Under the pieces are notes generated by a model. The model did no database searches and was not told the DNA's origin. It was given only the letters and a program-made list of their open reading frames with translations. The position numbers and the translations under genes are program-made. 64,000 bases of DNA, taken from contig NC_053039.3 of assembly GCF_002575655.3 (NCBI RefSeq), forward strand, positions 236,446,622 to 236,510,621, written 5' to 3'. This DNA comes from Aegilops tauschii subsp. strangulata. Lineage: Eukaryota; Streptophyta; Magnoliopsida; Poales; Poaceae. This document shows, one piece after another, positions 36,501-48,500 of the stretch (position 1 is its first letter; each line of letters opens with the position of its first letter).

Positions 36501-39500
36501 ATTGATTAGGGTTACGATCACCAGGGAGCTAAACTTGCTATGCCCGGCTCTCGATGAGATTGTTCTTGTCCCTAAACCGCTGCCGGGTCGTCCCTTTATA
36601 TAGGGAGGCTGACGCCCAGCAGCCCTTAGAGTCCCGGCCGGCTCATAAGAATGTCCGGCTCGGACTCTCAATATACTTGCCTTACACTACAAGTTCTACT
36701 ATAACAATGATTGTAACTACGGGCCTTAAGCCATATCCGGGTCTCAGCCCATCTCTGGCCCATCGTCTTCAAACTTGGCTCCGGGCTTCTAGCAACGACC
36801 GCACGAGTAACCCGGCCCCTCCTGGCGGGTGATTCTAAGGTCTATATCCTCAACATTAGGCCCCAGATTGATTTGAGCCGGCTCATGTCAATCTTCAACT
36901 CTTCTGACAGAAAAAATCTCCGGCTTACCATTCATGTGAAGGCCATAACCCGGAGTGACGTCACCCTCTGGACTCCGGATAATCCGCCATGTCGTCATCC
37001 TCCATTAAGTCCGTTTTTTACTCCGCCAGATCCGCAACGGATCTTTGCTTTTACTGTCATTCCGAAAATCGAGGCGTCGTGGGGGGGAGATAACCACGCC
37101 GTGGTCTCCTTGAATCTCGCGCCCACTTATGACCTTGCCTTATAAATAGGCCGGCCCGACGGGCTCTTCTCACGCTCTCTTCTTCCTCCTCGCGCCGCTG
37201 CCTTTCTCACTGAGCTCGCACTCCGCCGCCGTCGTCTCGCCTCCGGTCTTCGTCAACCTCGGCCGCTGCATCACCCTGACTCGGACCAGATAAACGGCGG
37301 CGACTCCCACGGCTCTCTAGCTCCGGTAAGTTTTGCTTGTCCTGTAGGATAGATCTACCGCAGGGTTCGTCATGTTCTTCGTGTTCATCGCCATTGCCAC
37401 AAGCTTCGGTAGTTCTCGTAGTCATTGCCCTTGTTTGATCTTTAGCCTTGTATAAAACTAGTGTGGCAGTTGTTTAGGCCTCCTTTCAAATGCCAGTAGA
37501 TCTCTTTCCACTGTATAGATGCTTCGTTCGAGCTCAAGAACATCCGCTCGTCTGTTTCTAGGTCTAGAAAATTTTCATTTCACCCGACCAGTTTGATCCA
37601 AAAAAGTTACTGCAATATGTGAAACCTGTTTTACCACACTTAGTAAAAACTGCAACCATTGAATCTAGGCGGCTTACGATTCCGGGTTAAAGAACCCACG
37701 CGCTGTAGAATCCTCCGGTTTAAAGAAAACCATGCTTCGTAGAATCCTCCGGCTTAACTGTAGTAAGGCCGTAGATAACCAACTTAATCTGAATGCCCCT
37801 GCGGCTTAAATAACCCACTGTACCTGAATATATATCATTAGTCCCTTCATAAGCCGCCACCTTAGTTTTGAACTGTAGATCTCCGGCTTATAATTAACCC
37901 GGACATTTTCCTTTTTGTCATAGACTGCCAATCTTCACCATGCCTCCCAAGGCTCCCATCACTTGCAACTGGTTGAGGTCCAACGTCACCAACGAGACCC
38001 TAGCCAATTTTGTTAAGTCCGGATATCTCCCTAAGAAAGAAGTCATGTCCTACCGTGCCCCTGACCCGTCAGAAGAAAGACCACAGCCAAGGGACGGGGA
38101 GGTAGTGATCTTCGCAGATCATATGAGCCGGGGCTTCGCACCGCCCGGCTCAAAGTTTTTTAGAGATGTGCTCAACTTCTTCGACTTGCGACCTCAAGAT
38201 ATAGGACCCAACTCCGTATCCAACATCTGCAATTTTCAAGTCTTCTGCGAGGTTTACCTTGGAGAAGAGCCAAGTCTGCTGCTTTTCAGAGAACTGTTTT
38301 ACTTAAACCGCCAGAATGAGTGTGCCAATGGGCCGAGTCTGGAGTTAGGTGGCATTTCCATCCAGCGGCGTAGGGATTGTCTGTTCCCTTATGCAGAGCC
38401 GCCGAGCCACCCCAAGGACTGGAACATGACTTGGTTCTACTGCCAAGATACGTCCCCGGCTGACGAAAGCCCGCTGCCCGGCTTTCGCCCAACACGTCTA
38501 GAGCCGACTCACCCACTGTCGGACAAGCTGACTCCAGCGGAGCGCCAGCCTCTGCTTCCTACCATCAATAAAATCAAAGCCCTCCTGGGCAACGGTCTGA
38601 ACGGAATCGACCTGGTCCGGGTCTGGATCTCATGGCGGGTGATCCCATTGAGCCGCCGCCCCGGCTTAATGTGTGAGTACACCGGGCGAAAGGATGACCC
38701 TCAGAGGCACAGCCGCAATGATCTTCCACAAGATGTTGCAGAGGAAGAGACCAAGGCTCTTTTAAACGAGAGCCTAGCAAACTGCGGAAGGATCGGGTTA
38801 GCCCCCTTCTGCAAGACCAATCCAGCCCCAGCGGTAAGCCGCTGACTTTAACTTTTCATCTTCGTCTGCATATAACCTTCATCTGAACCTGTTAAGAATT
38901 CCTCATTGTATTTTTCAGGCTGATGACAAGTTCTGGCGGGTCAAGTATGACCATGAGGCGGCCAAGAAGGCCAGGAAGGCGAAGAAAGCCGCCAAGAAAG
39001 CCGCCCCTCGCAAAAAAGGAAGCAGGCCTACTGCTTCGGAGCTAATGCAATTAAGCGACAGCTCCGAGTCAGAGGTAACCCTCAAGCCTTTAAATTCTTG
39101 CTGTACTTGTTATTTATTGTTGTTTTCCTTATCAACACTTGCTCATTGACAGGATGACACCGGCGCCAGTAATCCGGTGGTTGAAGAGGTAATGTCACTT
39201 TCCTCCGACTCGGAGCCCTTGCCACAGCTGAAAGTCCGAAGGGTAACCCGGAAAGTAAGCTTTTCACATCCTTTAGCTCATCAAGACCCTCAATTTCTTT
39301 TGAAGCGACAGGTTCACGAAAGCCGACGTCACACCCGGACCAACAAGGACACCGACCTCTCCGCCGGGTTACCCGACGCAACAAGGAAGCGTCGAACTGA
39401 GGTTTTTTCTCACTTGTACCCTTTTCACCCGTTGGCGGGTGTTATCCGTCAGCCACTCAATTCTTCTGACTCCAATTACCAGGAGACCTCCCCTTCTTCG

Positions 39501-42500
39501 GGCGACTCTATGCAATCGAGTCTTCCGACTTTCAAGACCGCGCCCGGGTAATGACAACCATTTCACATTACACTTGTCTGTACTTACTCTCTTTGTGCTG
39601 AATGTTTCTGTCCTTTCAGCGCCTAGGCAAAGCTCACCAAAAGAGCGAAGAAGACCAGGTCAGCCGAAGTGCCGGACTTACCTGAACCGGAGGTGACGGC
39701 TCAAGAGCCGCCAGCTGCCTCCGCCCCCGAAGCCACCACTCCGATGGACACGGCACCTGAAGCCACTGCCCCAACTACCAAGGCAACGACCGAAGCTTCA
39801 GTTAACCCAGAGGCCTCCGGCTCAGCTCCGCCAGCAGACGACCCGGACGTGGTAATCACCCGGACGGAGTTCGTTGAGCCGGGGAGACCGACCGTGCTGG
39901 CCAAATGCTCCGCGAAGGGGGAGTTGCTGCAGCCCCACAGGGTGAACCTGGACCTCTCCGACTACACCAACTTGAGCATTGGAGAGCTCGTCTCTGGCTA
40001 CATCAGCCAGGTGCACAAGAGCCGGGACGCGGAGGTCGCCATGGTAAACCAGATCCAACAAAAATCTGAGGTATGCTTCTGCTATCTTCTTACTTACTGC
40101 ATAGTTACCTTTGCCATGCTAGCCCCCAAGTCGACGACTTATGATTTGAATATGTTGTAGACTTAGGTTCCGGCTTACTCAATTGAACCGGCAGTATGTA
40201 GATAGATACGTTCAATATGCATTAGCCCCCAAGTGCCAAGTGTCTTTGCTTGGAAAGCGCTTGGGACTTATATAATGACTGTTAATAACCCGGAAATTTA
40301 TTCAGGCTGTTGGCAAGAAGCTAGAGTCGGACCTGGAGGATCTCAAGAGCCGGCTGAAGACACAGGAGATGGAGACCCGGAAGGCAAACGCCAAGTTTGT
40401 CTCCAGCATCGCCGCTCAAGAGAAGTTGAAGACATAATTTGATGCTGAGCAGAAGGCCTGGGCTGAAGAGAAGGCAGCACTGTTGACCCGGGCAGAACAG
40501 GCGGAGAAGACTCTCTCTGAGAAGACCGCCGAGCTCACCAGCCTAAAGCGCCAGGTTTCCCAAATGGTGGCCGCCATCTTCGGTAAGTCGCCTCACCGAC
40601 TTTCATCAATGTCAGAATGTTTATGTCTCAGTATTCATCCTTGCCGCCAGCTTATCTGATTCTGTTAAACAGGCCCCAGAAGTGCCAACCTTAACCAGAG
40701 CGTGGTCATCAAGCTCAAGGCCGTGTATACCCTGGTGGAACAGCTCTACACCGGGTCACAGCGTGCCTTAGCTGTGGTGGCCCTATCCAATGAGGTGCCA
40801 ACTCATCTGGCCGAAGTCCTGCGCCGGCTCGCCGTTCTGCCTCAGCGGATCCAAGAGCTGCGACGGGCCTCCGCGAGAGCCGGAGCAATCGCCGCGCTGA
40901 GCCGGGCCAAGGCATTCCTGCCGGAGCTAGACCCGGCAGACATCGCCCTGGGTTATCCAAGCCTGAAGGAAGACGGCTCAGCTTTTGATCAGAAGGACTT
41001 TGCGGCGTGCGTGAAGGCTGTACGCCCGGTGGCCACCCTCATCGGGAATGACACAGATCTGACCAAGTACCAGCCGGGTTATGACGCGGAGAATCAGAGG
41101 ATTCCAACCCCTCGCTATGAAGCCCTCAACCTGATCCCGCCGGCTCGTCAGCACACCTTCGCCCCAGAGATCGACCCGGCCGGGTTAATTGACGAGGAAG
41201 CCCAGTTCGAGGCTCTCAGCGGCATCGACTGGAAGTCATCAACCTTCCAAGTCTTGGGATCAGCCGGAGGAGAGGACAGGAACGAGCCGGAGACTTCCAC
41301 TCAGCGGGCATCGTAACTCGGCTGTCGGTTTACCAAACAATGCTCCACCCTTGTTAGATTTGATGAGTTTTTGTAATAGAATAGGTGCAACAGTTCATCT
41401 CTGCCGTGCCATCGTGCACGTATTGAATGCGAAAGTCCTTTGAAATTGTCTCTTTGATGTTGCTCCGGGTCATAATCATCCCTTCGTTTTTCTCAACCTT
41501 AAAGAGGTGCCTTTAAGTATCCTGCATAGAAAGGCAGATCACAAGTCTCGAGGCGGCTTACCGCCCTGAGAATCAGGTGTTTTTGGATAGATAACCCGGA
41601 ATATGAATCAAAAAGACTGATCCTCAATTATATCTTTAACACAGCCGTAATAATGCACTTAACAGTCTGTGAGCATACTTCCGGTTTAGATAACCCGTGT
41701 AACAAGGTTGGTATCTTAACTCGACTTACCTGTCGTAATGACACCCATGGCGTTCAAAGTTAAGCCGGTAAAGTGAGACCCGGCCGTACACACCTTGACA
41801 TAATCAGAGTAAGCTTGTGATAAAGCAGAGGAACTTTAGGGGCTTCCGGTTCGAATACGACCAGAAACCCAGCCCAAAGGGGTTAAGCCATGATTCGGAT
41901 ACGATCATATAGCCCCCAGTGGGTGTGGAGATGCCAATCAAGAGGGTACCGACAGCTATGTTCTCTTTGGTTCGAATACGACCCATGTTTGAACTGGAAG
42001 CCCCCAAGTGATTTCAAGAATTGTTTAACGACGCTGATTCGAATACGATCCACGTCGGTTCTCAGAGGGGTTAAACTATGATTCAAATATGACCAAAGAT
42101 AACCTCCCAATGAGCTCGGCACTTTGCCAATCAAATGGGTATCGACAGCTATGTTCTCTTTGGTTCGAATACGACCCATGTTTGAACAGGAAGCCCCCAA
42201 GTGACTTTACTGTTTACGGCTCGAGTCGAATATGATCATAAGCCGGCTCCTCCTTTAAGCCATCATGTAATCTTGTAATAAAAACAACACGTGCATATTT
42301 GGAGGAGAAAATAGGACAGAGGTCCCGCTTTATTGCTTCATCATAATATATACATGTCTGAGAGAAATATGTACACCACGAGAGCCGGTGGCTCAAGTGT
42401 AGTAAGGCCGAAGCTGAGCTATGTTCCACGGCCAATGGGTCTCCTCCTCCGACTTACGTGAATCTTTGTGCTCCCGAATGTCAATGAGGTAATAGGACCC

Positions 42501-45500
42501 GTTGTGCAAGTTCTTGCTGACCACAAAGGGCCCTTCCCAAGGCGGGGATAACTTGTGTGCATCTATTTGATCCTGGATGAGCCGGAGCACAAGGTCGCCT
42601 TCCTGGAAGACCCGGGATTTGACCCGGCGGCTATGATAACGGCGCAGGTCTTGTTGGTAAATCGCCGAACGGGCCGCTGCCACATCACGCTGTTCGTCCA
42701 ACAAGTCAAGAGCATCCTGGCGCGCCTGTTCATTATCCGTCTCAACATAAGCCGCCACGCGAGGTGAGTCGTGACGGATATCACTTGGGAGGACTGCTTC
42801 TGCTCCATAGACCATGAAGAAAGGCATGAAGCCTGTAGACCTGTTAGGAGTAGTGTTGATGCTCCATAAGACGGAGGGCAACTCCTCCACCCAACAACCC
42901 GGCGTCCGTTGCAAAGGGACCAAAAGCCGGGGCTTGATGCCCTTCAGAATCTCCTGGTTAGCTCTCTCAGCTTGACCATTGGATTGAGGATGAGCCACTG
43001 AGGAAACATCAAGTCGGATATGCTCTCGTTGACAAAACTCTTCCATAGCGCCTTTGGAGAGATTGGTGCCATTGTCAGTTATGATGCTGTGCGGAAAGCC
43101 GAAGCGGAAAATCACCTTTTTCATAAACTGAACCGCCGTGGCTGCATCGCACTTGCTAACTGGCTCAGCTTCTACCCACTTTGTGAACTTATCAACTGCC
43201 ACCAAGAGGTGGGTCTTCTTATCCTTGGGCCTTTTAAAAGGCCCAACCATATCAAGCCCCCAGACCGCAAAGGGCCAAGTGATCGGGATCATCCTCAGCT
43301 CCTGAGCCGGCACATGAGCCCGTCGTGAGAACCTCTGGCAACCATCACATTTACTGACCAAGTCCTCTGCATCAGCATGAGCCGTCAACCAATAAAAACC
43401 ATGACGAAAAGCCTTGGCCACAAGAGACTTTGAACCGGCGTGATGGCCACAATCCCCTTCATGGATCTCACACAAGATCTCTTGACCTTCCTCAGGGGAG
43501 ACACAACGCTGAAACGCTCCTGTAACACTGCGATGGTGTAACTCACCATCGATAATGATCATGGACTTAGCCCGCCGGGTTATTTGCCTGGCCAAAGTTT
43601 CATCCTCAGGCAACTCGCCCCGGGTCATATAAGCCAGATATGGCATTGTCCAGTCTGGTATGACATGAAGAGCCGCCACCAGTCGTGCCTCCGGGTCAGG
43701 GACAGCCAAGTCTTCCTCTATAGGCAACTTAACCGAAGGGTTATACAGGACGTCCAGGAAAGTGTTAGGCGGCACCGGCTTTCGCTGAGAGCCTAGCCGG
43801 CTTAGAGCATCAGCCGCCTCGTTCTTCCTGCGATCAATGTGTTCTACTTGGTAGCCCTGAAAATGCCAAGCAATTGCATCAACCTCGCGGCGATAAGCCG
43901 CCATGAGAGGATCTTTAGAGTCCCACTTGCCTGATACTTGTTGAGCCACCAAGTCTGAGTCACCGAAGCACCTTACCCGGCTCAAGCTCATCTCCTTAGC
44001 CATCCGAAGTCCGTGGAGCAAGGCCTCGTACTCAGCCGCATTGTTAGTGCAAGGAAACATCAACCGTAGCACATAATGGAACTTGTCACCTTTAGGGGAA
44101 GCCAATACAACGCCAGCCCCCGAGCCCTCCAACTGCCTGGACCCATCAAAGTGAATAGTCCAATATGTGTTATCCGGCTTCTGCTCAGGCACTTGTGACT
44201 CTGTCCAATCATTGATGAAATCCACCAAGGCCTGAGACTTAACAGCAGTGCGTGGCACATATTTGAGACCATGAGGTCCAAGTTCTATAGCCCACTTAGC
44301 AATTCTCCCTGTGGCCTCTCTGTTTTGAATGATATCACCATGGGGGGCAGAGCTGACCACAGTGATGGGATGACCCTGAAAATAATGCTTAAGTTTCCGG
44401 CTTGCCATGAACACACCATATACCAGCTTCTGCCAATGCGGGTACCGCTGCTTGGACTCAATGAGCACTTCGCTGACATAATAAACCGGCCGTTGAACCG
44501 GATGCTCCTTACCCTCCTCCTTGCGCTCCACCACAATAGCCACACTGACGGCTCGTGCGTTTGCCGCCACATACAGTAGTAAGGGCTCCTTGTCCACCGG
44601 AGCAGCAAGGACTGGGGGCTCTGCCAGCTGCTTCTTCAAATCCTCAAAAGCGGTATTAGCTGCATCATTCCAGACGAAGTTATCAGTTTTCTTCATCAAC
44701 TGATACAAGGGCATGGCCTTCTCACCCAAACGGCTTATGAACCGGCTTAAAGCAGCGATGCGACCCGCCAAGCGCTGAACGTCATTTATACACGCCGGCT
44801 TAGCTAGGGAGGTGATGGCTTTGATCTTCTCCGGGTTAGCCTCAATGCCTCTGTCAGAAACCAAGAAACCCAAGAGTTTGCCTGCAGGAACACCAAAAAC
44901 ACACTTGGCCGGGTTAAGCATCATCTTATAGACCCGGAGATTATCAAAGGTTTCCCTTAAATCATCTATCAGGGTTTCCTCTTTGATGGACTTAACCACA
45001 ATATCGTCCACGTAAGCGTGAACATTGCGCCCAATCTGTTTATGAAGACAGTTCTGTACACAACGCTGGTAGGTCGCCTGTGCACACTTGAGTCCAAAGG
45101 GCATAGACACATAGCAGAAGGCTCCAAAGGGAGTGATGAACGCCGTCTTCTCCTGGTCCTTAACTGCCATCTTAATCTGATGATAACCGGAGTAAGCATC
45201 CAAGAAACTTAAACGTGCACAACCTGCCGTAGCATCAATGATTTGATCAATACGGGCGAGGGCAAAAGGATCAGCCGGACACGCCTTATTCAAGTCCGTG
45301 TAGTCCACACACATCCGCCAGGTGCCGTTCTTCTTGAGCACGAGCACTGGGTTAGCCAACCACTCTGGGTGAAAAACTTCAACGATAAACCCGGCCGCCA
45401 AGAGCCGGGCCACTTCTTCACCAATAGCTTTCCGCCTCTCTTCATTAAACCGCCGAAGGAACTGTCTGACCGGCTTAAATTTAGGATCAACATTGAGAGT

Positions 45501-48500
45501 ATGCTCAGCGAGTTCTCTAGGTACACCTGGCATGTCAGAGGGTTTCCATGCGAAGATGTCCCTATTCTCACGGATGAACTCGATGAGCGCGCTTTCCTAT
45601 TTTGGATCCAGATTGGCACTGATGCTAAACTGCTGAGATGAATCTCCTGGAACAAAATCAACAAGCTTAGTTTCATCAGCCGACTTAAATTTCATCGCCG
45701 GCTCATTCTCCGTGGTCGGCTTTTTCAGAGAGGTCATATCTGTTGGGTCAACATTGTCCTTATAAAACTTCAACTCCTCTGTATTACAGACAGATTCTGC
45801 ATAAGCCGTATCGCCTTCCTCACACTCCAGAGCTACTTTCCGGCTGCCGTGAACCGTAATAGTCCCATTGTGACCCGGCATCTTGAGCTGTAAGTACACA
45901 TAACACGGCCGTGCCATGAACTTGGCGTAAGCCGGCCGTCCAAATATAGCATGGTATGGACTTCTTATCTTGACCACCACAAAGGTCAATTTCTCCACCC
46001 TGTAGTTGTTCTCATCACCAAAGGCTACTTCCAATTTGATCTTGCCGACTGGATAAGCCGACTTACCAGGTACTACACCATGGAAGATAGTGTTTGACTG
46101 GCTGAGGTTCTTATCAACCAACCCCATACGGCGAAAAGTCTCATAATAGAGGATGTTGATGCTGTTGCCTCCATCCATGAGCACCTTTGTGAACTTATAT
46201 CCTCCCACTTGAGGAGCCACCACTAGGGCCAAGTGGCCCGGGTTATCCACCCGGGGAGGGTGATCCTCCCTACTCCACACTATAGGCTGCTCAGACCACC
46301 TCAAGTAGTGTGGGACCGCCGGCTCAACAGCATTCACAGCCCTCTTGTGAAGCTTCTGATCTCGCTTGCACAAACTAGTGGTAAATACATGATACTGTCC
46401 ACCGCTAAGCTGCTTCGGATTGGTCTGATAACCCCCCTGCTGCTGTTGATGACCCTGGCTATACTGTTGATTAAAGCCCCCTTGGTCATTCTGAGGACCA
46501 GAATTTGAGCCGCCTCCCGGGCCATGAAAGCCGCCGGCGCCTGAGCCGCCGCCGCCTGAGCCGCCGCCCGGGCCATTGTAGTTCTTAAAGGCCTTCATGA
46601 TTGCACAATCCTTCCATAGATGAGTCGCTGGCTTCTCTCTAGAGCCGTGCCTCGGACAAGGCTCATTCAACAGCTGCTCCAGTGAAGGTCCTGACCCGCC
46701 GCCTCGGGGAGGGGGCCTCCCCTTGCGTCGCTGGTTATTGCCTTGCGCGCTGGCATTGGCCACAAACTCTAGCCTGCCATCTGCCTTGCGCTTGCCTCCT
46801 CCTTGGTTCCCCGGGTTAAACTGAGGACCCTTGCCATTGCCGTTCTTCTTTCCCTTCCCTGTCCTTTCATCATCTGAAGGGGGATCCTTGGTACCATCAG
46901 AATCGGCGTACTTGACAAGAGCTGCCATTAGTGTACCCATATCACTGCAGTCGCGCTTAAGCCGCCCGAGTTTCATCTTCAGGGGCACAAAACGACAATT
47001 CTGCTCCAGCATTAGAACCGCTGAGCCGGCATCCATCTTGTCTGATGAGTGTATGATCTCCTTAACCCGGCGAACCCAATGTGTCGTGGACTCACCCTCC
47101 TGCTGCTTACAGTTAGTCAAATCCACAATTGACATGGACTGCCTACAGGTATCTTTGAAGTTTTGGATGAACCGGGCTTTCAGCTCAGCCCAAGACCCAA
47201 TGGAATTCGGTGGTAGCCCCTTCAACCAAGTGCGGGCAATCCCATCTAACATCATGGTGAAATACTTGGCCATGGCCGCCTCACTGACCTCTAGTAGCTC
47301 CATAGCCATCTCATAACTCTCGATCCAAGCTGCGGGTTGTAAGTCAGCTGTGTAGTTAGGCACCTTCCTAGGGCCCTTGAAGTCCTTAGGTAGACGTTCA
47401 TTACGGATAGCTGGCACTAAACAAGGGACACCCCCGGTCCTGGTAGGGATACCCACATCAATGGAAGTCGTTGGATAAGCCGAGGGGGTCTGGTAAGCCA
47501 TCAGCTGAGGTACTTGCTCCGCCTCTTGCCGTGCTTGGTCTGCTGCGTAAAAGGCTCCATTATGAGCCGGGCCATGGCCAGGGGGCGGGTCATGGCGTCG
47601 GACGTTACTTGAGCCGGTTGCTGAGACCATGTGCCGGCTGTAACTCGGGCTCTGGCCTGGACGAGGGGTCGAGTGCATCCTGTCCCGGCTGTAGGAGTAC
47701 GCCTCTTGCTGCGCCAGTGCTGTCTGAAGGAGTTCCCTGACCCGGCGGATCTCAATAGCCGTCGGAGAGTCGCCGTCAACTGGTAGAGCCGCCAGCCGTG
47801 CTGCCGCAGCGACCATGTTCTCCAGCGGGTTATTATAATGACCCGGGGGTATTGGCACGTACTGAGGCGGGGCAGGGGGCACCTGGGGAGGCCCCATCAC
47901 TCGTGGCTGAATAAGGGGTCCAGACCCGGGCGCTATGACCTCTGGCGGGTTACTAGACCCTGCACCTGGCGTGTTGAAGAGGTTGCGTGGATCGTAAACC
48001 GGAGGGAGTCGAGATTGGGCCTTCTGATGCCTCCTTCTCATGACCTCATTGGCCGCGTTCTGATCCATCGTGAGTTGGAAGGACTGCGCCTGAATCAGCT
48101 GAGTCTGGGCATCGAGAGCCGCCCGCTCCGCAGCCAGCCTGATCCCTTCCGCCGCAAGATCCTCTTTAGCTTTTATTAGATCCAATTTTAACTGTGCCAC
48201 CTCGGCATCGTGCTGAGCTTGATCTACCGGATCAACCGTGGCGGTTAGCAGGGCCGTCATCTTGTCTGTGAGATCCATCAGCACCTGAGCCGGGGAGGGC
48301 ACCGGGTTTCCCGCTCCAGCAGTGGGGTTCTGAACAGGCTGCGCACCGGCCATAAAGACTCCAACCTGACTCGGCGGCTCAAACGGGTCCGGAATACTGT
48401 CACCATCGGAATATCCCATGAGCCTGCCATCTTGAAGTTGGTATAACGAGTTTGACTCATCGGTGGCCGACTCGCCGTCAGAGCCGGCGGCCGCCTCATC

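Noticed and set aside
37207..37425. Minus-strand frame opposite the 5'UTR of the antisense gene
   Set aside because: It is short, low-complexity, and lies over the 5'UTR exon and intron of a better supported gene.
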